Shown one piece after another: positions 7,066 to 12,989 of a stretch of DNA of 18,272 nt. Position numbers and translations under genes: made by a program. Below the pieces are notes generated by a model that saw only the letters and a program-made list of their open reading frames with translations, was not told where the DNA came from and searched no databases. The DNA is taken from positions 1-18,272 of the forward strand of contig JWZX01001814.1 of assembly GCA_001275005.1 (NCBI GenBank), read 5' to 3'. This DNA is from Chrysochromulina tobinii (Eukaryota; Haptophyta; Prymnesiales; Chrysochromulinaceae). Each line of letters begins with the position of its first letter. Position 1 is the stretch's first letter.

Positions 7066-8130
7066 TCACTCGACGCGCGACTGCGGGCCCATGAACAGCT
7101 GGCCGAGTCCCACAATCGCGGCGGGCTCGAGCGCCTCCGCCGCGGCCGCTACAGTGGCGCGCGCATTCCGTGCCGCGGTGACCGCGGCTCCACCACGCAA
7201 GGTTTCGCCGGAGGCGACCCCCTGGCTGGCCATGTGCCGTGCGTAGACCAGCGCGGCCTCCTGCGCGGTGTCGAAGCGGCCAAGGTGGATCCACACGCCC
7301 TTCTCCTTGGGCTTCGCCGTAAAGCGCCCCTCAGCCGTCGCGAACACATTCCGGTAGCCCGTCACGCTCTGGGCGACGATCAGGCTGAGCCCCTCGGCCG
7401 CCGCCTTCGCAAGCGCCTCATCCGACGTCATGCCGCTCCGATGGCGCGACGGGTTCGCAGCGGCCTTGGCGGCCGCGCTGCCGATGTAGCGCGCGTATAC
7501 GAGCGCTGCTTCCTCGGGTGTGTCCGTCAGCTTCAGAAACTTGGAGCGCCCCTTCTCATGCGCTTGGGCCACGAACCGCCTCTTGCCGTTTGCCGTGTCC
7601 CGGTCAAAGCACACCCCCTTGTAGCCCGTCGCCGAGTTGCCCAGCACGAGCGTCAGGCCCTCCGCGGCCGCCTGCGCGATCGCCTCTTCTGCCGTTAGGC
7701 TCCGTTGCGCCATCGTCAGCTCCATCGACGCATCCTTGCCTATCCTTCGAGCGTAGGCGAGCGCGGCCTCCTCGACAGTGTCGAAGACGCCAAGATCCTC
7801 TGCTTCGCCGCCCCCGGTGGCGAAGCGCGCCCGGAACCGGCCTCCGGCAGCCCCGCGCTGCTTGGAGCTCCCAGGGCGATTCGTTGCAATCCACTCGCGC
7901 CGCACACCTTTGAAGCCCGTCTCGTTGTTGGCGGGTACCAGCATGAGGCCCTCCTCCGCAGCTGTTGTGCGTGCCTCATCCGCCGTCAGGCTCGGCCCAC
8001 GCGCCGCCGCGGGCTCGGTTTGAGGCTTGGCCCGATGCTCGAGCAAAAGGCCCACGGGCTCGGCGTACGGCTTGTGTTCGGCCTCATTGGCCAGATGCCC
8101 CGCGGGGTCGATGGGTTGTTGTCTTTCCAT
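7066..8130 (-). CDS. Protein with three AP2/ERF-like modules
   Basis: AP2 domains bind DNA through a three-stranded sheet packed on a helix; algae carry many AP2-like proteins of unknown target. This 354-residue protein has three repeated modules at about 47-131, 144-217 and 234-301. Each has a lead-in helix of the form S/G-LT-DEA-AAAEGL-L, then the AP2 start TGFKGV, TGYKGV or TGYRNV, a basic strand segment (GRFRARF, KRRFVAQ, GRFTAKP), and the closing helix T-EEAALAYARRIG or a close variant. The third module has Asn for Gly in the GV strand (YRNV), so it may bind differently. ATG at 8130 (MERQQPI) is preferred over an in-frame ATG at 8226, which would overlap the upstream cyclophilin gene. 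The C-terminus is Ala-rich. Gene-specific transcription factor is the inferred role; an AP2-like fold in a mobile-element protein is the alternative. Confidence 0.8.
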   Translation of the reverse strand: MERQQPIDPAGHLANEAEHKPYAEPVGLLLEHRAKPQTEPAAARGPSLTADEARTTAAEEGLMLVPANNETGFKGVRREWIATNRPGSSKQRGAAGGRFRARFATGGGEAEDLGVFDTVEEAALAYARRIGKDASMELTMAQRSLTAEEAIAQAAAEGLTLVLGNSATGYKGVCFDRDTANGKRRFVAQAHEKGRSKFLKLTDTPEEAALVYARYIGSAAAKAAANPSRHRSGMTSDEALAKAAAEGLSLIVAQSVTGYRNVFATAEGRFTAKPKEKGVWIHLGRFDTAQEAALVYARHMASQGVASGETLRGGAAVTAARNARATVAAAAEALEPAAIVGLGQLFMGPQSRVE

Positions 8131-8210
8131 GGGCTTGCCCTTTTTGCGGACCGGACCGGAGGATTTCTTGACCCAAAACAGGAAAACGAACATGAGTTGA
8201 TGAAAAAAAG

Positions 8211-9011
8211 TCAGAGGCGACCGCATTTTGTGATTTCGACGCGGCGCAGCAGCTGGCCGGTGCGATCCTCGGCACGCGAGTCTCCGACTGCCTTCGAGAG
8301 ACCAGTGAAGAACTCTCTCTGCGCTGTGAAGACGGCGTTCGCGGCGGTGCCTTCGCCTTCCATCGACTTGCCGGTAATATAGGGTAGGCCCTCGAGTATG
8401 GTGAGGAGCGCCTCGTTGGCTGCATTCGGCTCTAGTTGCCCGATGACCTCGTGGGTACCATCCAGGTTAGGCGCGGGCGCCAGCGTGATGCCAAACTCGG
8501 GACCGATGGCGAAGATGGAGCGCGTGAGCAGCCCGCGCCGGTCGTGCAGAACGTCGCTCGCCTCGAGCACCGGCCGTAGCGGCAGTAAGCGACCCAAGTA
8601 CTCGTACTCGAGCTGCCCCGCAAATTTGGTCTGGCGAAGCCCGGCGATCTTGCCGCCCTCGAGAAGGACGCCTGGCTGCAGCTTTTCAAACTGAGCCCCT
8701 GAGTAGGCCGGGCCGCCCCCGCTCGCCTTGAACTGGCCCGGGGTTCCGTCCACAAAGTCGAGGAACTTGGCCACCCCCTTGGGCGCACTGTCTCCAAACA
8801 GGCCAAAGGTCAGGCGGGCTCGCGTCGCGGCGTCCTCGAGCACCTCGACCTGATACGACTGGATGATTCGTAGGTCCAAGAAGCAGCTTGTGGTGACCTT
8901 GGCCGCAAAGAGCCCACCTTCGGCCACCGCGGCACGTGCGGGCTGCTGCGTGGCCGCCGTCAGCAGCGCTGCCGTCAGCAGCTCGCGTCGGCGGAGGATT
9001 TCCCATTTCAT
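8211..9011 (-). CDS. Cyclophilin-type peptidyl-prolyl isomerase, CYP28-like, probable thylakoid lumen
   Basis: The 266-residue protein resembles the divergent chloroplast cyclophilin CYP28. The fold starts with CFLDLRI near 43 and has RLTFGLFGDSAPKGVAKFLDF at about 66-86, the strand-helix unit seen in cyclophilins. The loop equivalent to FHRxxPGFMxQGG reads FEKLQPGVLLEGG, so the catalytic Arg is Lys and the Gln is Glu, as in other weakly active lumen cyclophilins. LDGTHEVIGQL corresponds to the NGKHVVFG segment, and the end ITKCGRL resembles ISGCGEL of CYP28. The N-terminus has RRR followed by a hydrophobic stretch and an ARA cleavage-like site at about 25-27, fitting a Tat-type lumen signal. 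No upstream ER signal peptide is visible, so a 5' exon may be missing from this model. It diverges from the gene at 9299. Confidence 0.75.
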   Translation of the reverse strand: MKWEILRRRELLTAALLTAATQQPARAAVAEGGLFAAKVTTSCFLDLRIIQSYQVEVLEDAATRARLTFGLFGDSAPKGVAKFLDFVDGTPGQFKASGGGPAYSGAQFEKLQPGVLLEGGKIAGLRQTKFAGQLEYEYLGRLLPLRPVLEASDVLHDRRGLLTRSIFAIGPEFGITLAPAPNLDGTHEVIGQLEPNAANEALLTILEGLPYITGKSMEGEGTAANAVFTAQREFFTGLSKAVGDSRAEDRTGQLLRRVEITKCGRL

Positions 9012-9298
9012 GGTCAGGAGGTTCGCAGGAGTCCTGACGAAATCGCCGCAAAAAACTGGACTAGAGGGGTGGGCGGAGGGGGGCGAGGTCTAGTCCAGTC
9101 GCGCATGAGGGGTGGGCGGAGGGGGGCGAGGTGGTCTCAACACATGTGCAGAGTCACGTCACGCCACGCCACGGCACGCCACGTGCCGATTCGTTTTGAA
9201 GAATGGTTTTTCACACGCGATGTGTCCCGACAGCGGCGGCGCGACGCCTGCACTCACGTCCGCAGCTTCGTGCTCATCACCCTCCAAAGAGGGCAACG
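9012..9298. promoter_or_regulatory. Shared divergent promoter region
   Basis: This 287-nt gap separates the starts of the cyclophilin (minus) and the HET-like gene (plus), so both promoters must lie here. It contains a perfect 26-bp direct repeat, a 10-bp inverted pair and a G-box-type CACGTG at 9180-9185 within a run of CACG-rich motifs (9153-9185). A G-box would suit light-regulated expression of a plastid gene, but this is only inferred. Confidence 0.55.
9055..9132. repeat. 26-bp perfect direct repeat with flanking inverted pair
   Basis: The 26-bp sequence starting GAGGGGTGGGCGGAGGGGGG occurs at 9064-9089 and again at 9107-9132 without mismatch. The first copy is bracketed by ACTGGACTAG (9055-9064) and its reverse complement CTAGTCCAGT (9090-9099). 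The G-rich strand has several G-runs. Confidence 0.9.
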
Positions 9299-10738
9299 AT
9301 GGAGCTGGCAGCACCCTTTACCCAGATCATGGAGCGCGAGGCCAACCAGGGGCCGGTTGCCGCCGGCATGGCCCGCGGCGGCCCCAAGCCGCTCGTCCAG
9401 TCGCATGAGGAGGCCGAGGCGTTTGGCCAGAGGTTCTGGGCGCAATACTTGAAAGACAATGAGGGGAAGCCGCCTGACAGCGAGATCTACTTCATGCCGG
9501 AGAAGATGTACTCGCTGATGCGCCAGGGGAGCGACGGCAGCCCCGCGCCCGTGCGGCTCCTCCGCCTCTCGTGGCTGCTCAAGCAGGCCCGCCGCGGTGC
9601 GGTGCTACCGCGCCGGCAGGAGCTCCCGGATGAGGCGTTCCTGTCGGAGGCGGAGGTGCGCGCCCTCCCGCGTGGGCACGTGGGACAGGCGTTTGAGACC
9701 TGCGGCTGTCTGCCGGACGAGCCGTCCGGATGGCGCGATCGGTTTGGACGCTCCGACAAGCCGCTCCGCATCATCGCCATCTCGCACGGGTGGCTCACGC
9801 CCGAGCACCCGGACCCGTTTGGCGAGCAGCTGGCGCGCTTCGCCAAGCAGGTCGAGCACGAGCGGCAGCACTGCCCGGGAGGCTGTTTCGAAGTCGGCTG
9901 GTCATTGTTCTGGAACGCTCTCTGCCTCGGCCTCTGTGCTGGCTACTGCTGCTACGTCATCCCGCTCGTCGGCCAGCAATGCGGCGACACGGATACACAG
10001 CTCCCCTCTGGCGAATTTGGCGTCTTCTACGACTTCTGCAGCCTGCACCAAAAGGATGCCAACGGGCAGCGGACGGAGCCCGAGCAAGCCGCCTTTGGCA
10101 CCGCGCTGAAGACCATGGGCATGTGGTACGCCCACCGGCTGACGACGACGGTGATCCTGAGCGAGCTGCCCCCGGGCTGGCCGCGCTCGGCCGAGGCCGT
10201 GCCCTTCTTCCCCGAGGACTGGCTCCGAGATAAGGGGTGGCCCTCGTTCGAGCGCGCCGTGAGCGGCATGATCAAGAGGGGGACAGGCGATTCCTTTCGT
10301 CGCGTCGTCGACCCCGCGGCGCCGCGCCGCTTCGGCAGCGAGTACCGCGCGCCTCCGATGCACCCGCGCGAGTTTGCGGCAGCGCTGTCGCGCAAGGTCT
10401 TCAGCAACGGCGACGACTGCGAGGTGGTGGCGCGGCTGTACGCCGACGCGTTCAACGCCGCGCTTGGCGAGGCATGGGCGCTCGCTTTTAGTCAGCTCGA
10501 GTGGAAGGACGCGGACGCGGACGCGTTCGCAAAGGTGCTGCCCCTCCTGCGGCGCGTTGAGACGCTCGACTTGAGTTTCAACAGGATCGGCACGCGCGGG
10601 TTTGAAGCGCTGGCGGCGGCGATCCGCGAGGGCGCGGCTCCGGCACTCAAGGAATTCGTCTTCGGTGGGTTTAACGACGGCGAATCGACCGCGCTGAAGG
10701 AAGCGTGCATGGCGCGCGGGATCTCGATCGGTCTTTGA
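9299..10738 (+). CDS. HET-like/TIR-related algal protein with C-terminal leucine-rich repeat
   Basis: This 479-residue protein has no firm name. Residues 157-175 read RIIAISHGWLTPEHPDP, and 241-250 read GVFYDFCSLHQ, followed by Glu-rich residues, then F-TALKTMGMWYAH and TTVILSELP (266-289) and later KGWPSFERAVS (312-322). The order and spacing resemble the fungal HET domain (ALSYxWG, then WIDAxCINQ, E..QV..M..IY, then RGWxxQE), which belongs to the TIR-like fold; this link is my inference. Residues 420-455 contain one clear leucine-rich repeat of the ribonuclease-inhibitor type (LDLSFNRIGTRGFEALAAAI). A Cys-rich hydrophobic stretch at 203-223 could be a membrane segment or part of a retained intron. 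ATG at 9299 is chosen over upstream near-cognate starts. Confidence 0.6.
   Translation: MELAAPFTQIMEREANQGPVAAGMARGGPKPLVQSHEEAEAFGQRFWAQYLKDNEGKPPDSEIYFMPEKMYSLMRQGSDGSPAPVRLLRLSWLLKQARRGAVLPRRQELPDEAFLSEAEVRALPRGHVGQAFETCGCLPDEPSGWRDRFGRSDKPLRIIAISHGWLTPEHPDPFGEQLARFAKQVEHERQHCPGGCFEVGWSLFWNALCLGLCAGYCCYVIPLVGQQCGDTDTQLPSGEFGVFYDFCSLHQKDANGQRTEPEQAAFGTALKTMGMWYAHRLTTTVILSELPPGWPRSAEAVPFFPEDWLRDKGWPSFERAVSGMIKRGTGDSFRRVVDPAAPRRFGSEYRAPPMHPREFAAALSRKVFSNGDDCEVVARLYADAFNAALGEAWALAFSQLEWKDADADAFAKVLPLLRRVETLDLSFNRIGTRGFEALAAAIREGAAPALKEFVFGGFNDGESTALKEACMARGISIGL
9893..10000 (+). other. Possible 108-nt in-frame intron within HET-like gene
   Basis: GTCGGC at 9893 and ATACACAG ending at 10000 delimit 108 nt in phase 0. 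Splicing would remove the hydrophobic Cys-rich block and join GGCFE to LPSGEFGVF. The frame is open either way and the donor is weak, so both forms are possible. Confidence 0.3.
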
Positions 10739-10783
10739 GAGAGAGCTCCAACAACGCGACGCGACGCAGCCAGAGCGCGCCCG

Positions 10784-10791
10784 TTATAAAA
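10784..10791 (+). promoter_or_regulatory. TATA-like TTATAAAA downstream of HET-like gene
   Basis: TTATAAAA lies 46 nt after the stop of the HET-like gene, in GC-rich sequence. It is well shaped for a plus-strand core promoter, but no plus-strand gene with an intact frame follows, so it may be fortuitous or belong to the decayed gene further right. Confidence 0.25.
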
Positions 10792-11170
10792 GGGTTCGAG
10801 TACCATCACTGCGCCGGTTAGGTGTGGATCCAAGGGTTGATCTGCGAATGGCCTGGACAGGTGCCCGCAGGATTGAACTGCGAAACGCGGCTGCCAGGGA
10901 GATGCGGCCCTTCGCCGCTGGCACCTTCGCTTAAATCGCCTAGCCCGGAGGCGAGAGCAATGTTGGCTCGTCACAACATCTCCATTTGTGACCGCCTTTC
11001 GACTCCGCTGGGTTCGCATACGACGATCACCATGGAATGCTACGACGGCGGCTTCACCGGCAATCCGCTACATGATGGTCAAGAACATGCTGCTCCGTGC
11101 CATCTGTTGCGCGGGCGTGGCGCCCTTGCCCCCAAGTTTTGACGGACTGCCCGTGTCCGGGGTCGGCTGC
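10792..11170. other. Non-coding stretch containing a tRNA-like fold
   Basis: No coding sequence is supported. Apart from the tRNA-like structure at 10859-10926 nothing is recognised here. Confidence 0.5.
10859..10926 (-). ncRNA. tRNA-like fold, incomplete (tRNA pseudogene or tRNA-derived repeat?)
   Basis: On the minus strand a perfect 7-bp acceptor stem (AGGTGCC at 10926-10920 with GGCACCT at 10865-10859) encloses a T-arm with a perfect 5-bp stem CGCAG/CTGCG and loop TTCAATC, which fits TTCRANY. A D-arm-like hairpin CGGC-GAAGG-GCCG is also present. The central 22 nt do not form an anticodon stem and the position expected to be U33 is not T. A functional tRNA is therefore unlikely; a tRNA pseudogene or the head of a SINE is possible. 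Confidence 0.3.
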
Positions 11171-11550
11171 CTCGACCTTCGCATGCTTCGGCCACGGAGA
11201 TGAAATCTTGGAGATGAAATCTCGACCTTCGCATGCTTCGGCCACGGCTGCTCGGGCCAGAGCGGCGCGACATGTGTGCCGACTTCTCCTCCGACTCCGC
11301 CAGCTGATCGTCGAGGTTGAACAAGCGGACGCCAGCAGCTTGCCACGCGGAGGCCACGAGCACGCTCTCGCGCCTCACGGCATCCTTGTACCGGTACGCG
11401 GGCTTTGGGCTGCCAGGCACGCACGTGCTACGAGTAGGGGCGCAGTCCCACCTGCTCCGGTCCCACCTGCTCCGGCCAGACACCCCCGTGCTCCAGATCC
11501 ACTCGGAGATCTCTTCACAGCGTGGGAGGACTCTTCACAGCGTGGAAGGA
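11171..11550. repeat. Group of short tandem duplications (50, 15 and 20 bp)
   Basis: CTCGACCTTCGCATGCTTCG and the following seven bases occur at 11171-11197 and 11221-11247, with GGAGATGAAATCTT-type copies between them. TCCCACCTGCTCCGG is tandem at 11446-11475. A 20-bp unit starting CTCTTCACAGCGTGG is tandem at 11511-11550 with one mismatch. Such slippage products suit sequence no longer under coding constraint. Confidence 0.85.
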
Positions 11551-11564
11551 CGGGGCACGTGCAT

Positions 11565-12165
11565 TCAACCATTCGGGCTACTACTCGGAGATGAAATCTC
11601 AAGGCCAGCCGCCGCTGGGCTTCTACCTGCGCGTGGTGCAGCACCTGCTGCCTCGCCCGCCGCAGCCAGCCGGGACCGCAGTCGTCGTCACCTCGCCCGA
11701 CCGCGCCTATCCGGTCGCTAAGGCACTCACCTACCAAGCGCAGCTCGAAGACGTTGAGCGTCGTCGTGGTCGAGTCCGCCTCGAGCGCCTTCGTCAATGA
11801 CCTTCGGGTGCTCCTGTGTGCACACGCCACCTTGTGTGCTGGTGCTGGCTGCCTTGACGCTCACACAGCTCTTCGTCGATAGCCCCACGCCTCGATGACG
11901 CCTCGAGCGAACCTACTCGTTCGAGTCCACGTGCACGCACCACAACGACCGCCCTCCCCACGGGTTTCGTCGACTTCCCGAGTGCGTGAGCGCACCCACA
12001 TACTGCATGCCGAGCAGCACGTCGCATGGCGTCAACTGAACTGTGGAGCGTCGCTTCGAGAACCACCGCATCTACCCCGAAGGTCAGTACTCGGTGCTCA
12101 GCTGCTGGTGCTGGCGTAATTCAGACGCGCAGCAAGTGGAGATGCTCCCCGGGGAAGCCTCATCG
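11565..12165 (+). pseudogene. Decayed coding sequence, possibly glycosyltransferase-like
   Basis: Protein-like peptide runs along the plus strand but changes frame at least twice. About 11566-11747 reads FNHSGYYSE, then LGFYLRVVQHLLPR, AVVVTSPDRAYPVAKALTYQ. From about 11757 a second frame gives SVVVVESASSAFVNDLRVLL, CAHATLVCAGAG, ending at TAG 11879-11881. From about 12046 a third segment reads ERRFENHRIYPEGQYSVLSC and WCWRNSDAQQVEMLP. The order (strand ending in TSPD, strand VVVVES, then a helix with FVNDLRVL and a small-residue loop) resembles the nucleotide-sugar half of glycosyltransferases such as DUF563 or fucosyltransferase types, but I cannot name the family. Frame changes could in part be introns; with the in-frame stop and duplications upstream a pseudogene is more likely. 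Confidence 0.45.
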
Positions 12166-12440
12166 ATACCTCGTCGACCCCTCACGCCCACCGCACAGTG
12201 TGCGCTCGCAAGGTGAGGACATTATACTGTGGCTAAGATTCGCCGAGTCTCGAGGCCATCACGCACAGGCCACACCAAAAGGCGCAAGCAGCTCTCTCTC
12301 TCCACCCGGGGCCCGGCGGGTCGGACTCTTCACCCCTTATTTCCAAAAGGGGTGGACAATTCTTTCTCACGAGAACTCAAAGCTTTAAGAAGTTAGTAGT
12401 TACACGATCGTTACGTCTAATCGACTATACACGCACGTCG
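12166..12440. other. Non-coding stretch with one small hairpin
   Basis: Little can be said. CACCCCTT (12331-12338) pairs with AAGGGGTG (12347-12354) across an 8-nt loop. No gene is seen. Confidence 0.4.
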
Positions 12441-12860
12441 AAACATGTCGAAACGTCGAACCGGCTGTGTATACTCGCACCCAGCTGGCTCGCATAATCC
12501 ATAAACGCACGCACCTGCGTATTATTCGCACCGCCGCGGCGCGGGTCGTGTATGCATACGCGCCCGCTGCGTATACCGCACACCTAGCACTCGCATTAAC
12601 GCATCCCACCTGTGCGATACGCACCCTGGTGCGTATACGCACCCGCTGTGTGGTATACGTCACGCCACCAACCGCTCTCGTACGCACCCAGGTGCGTAAA
12701 CGCACCTGTTGCGACCTTGCGTATACCTACCTTCGTATACATCGCTCTGGTGTGCGTAAATGCATCCGCCTGCGTTTACGCACCCACCGCTGCGTCTAAA
12801 CGCATATGCGCAAACGCGGTGTGGGGTGCGTCTACGCACCTAACCGCGTACACGCACTCG
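12440..12860. repeat. Cluster of palindromic GGTGCGTATACGCACC-type repeats
   Basis: About 400 bp are built from diverged copies of a self-complementary unit. The clearest are GGTGCGTATACGCACC (12628-12643, perfect 16-bp palindrome), CAGGTGCGTAAACGCACCTG (12689-12708, 9-bp arms), TGCGTTTACGCACC (12771-12784), TGCGTCTAAACGCA (12791-12804) and GGTGCGTCTACGCACC (12825-12840). Many half-units (GCGTATAC, ACGCACC) lie between, at irregular spacing. It sits just beyond the 3' end of the polycystin-like gene. Confidence 0.85.
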
Positions 12861-12904
12861 ACGCGCCGGGACACGACGAACGTCATGTCAGGTAGCAACT
12901 CATA

Positions 12905-12948
12905 AGCAACTCAGTACTCAGCTGCTGAGTACAGTGCTGTGAGTTGCT
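12905..12948. terminator. Nested hairpin near the 3' end of the polycystin-like gene
   Basis: GTACTCAGC and GCTGAGTAC (12914-12932) form a 9-bp stem around one base, and outer arms AGCAACTCA (12905-12913) and TGAGTTGCT (12940-12948) extend it with a 7-nt bulge on one side. It lies about 40 nt downstream of the polycystin-like stop codon, so it would be in its 3' UTR or transcript end. A role in 3'-end formation is only a guess. Confidence 0.35.
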
Positions 12949-12989
12949 ATCAGCGGGTATCCGGGTCCGCGGCGACCAAATTGCACGAC

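Noticed and set aside
8131-8226. AP2-like protein start at ATG 8226
   Set aside because: It would overlap the end of the cyclophilin coding sequence on the same strand; the ATG at 8130 avoids this.
7705-8382. 225-codon plus-strand open frame across the AP2-like and cyclophilin genes
   Set aside because: It spans two minus-strand genes with clear domains and has no motif of its own.
12400-12799. Open frames on both strands within the palindromic repeat field
   Set aside because: They only translate the repeat (Thr/Arg/Val/Tyr-rich) and are present on both strands because the unit is self-complementary.
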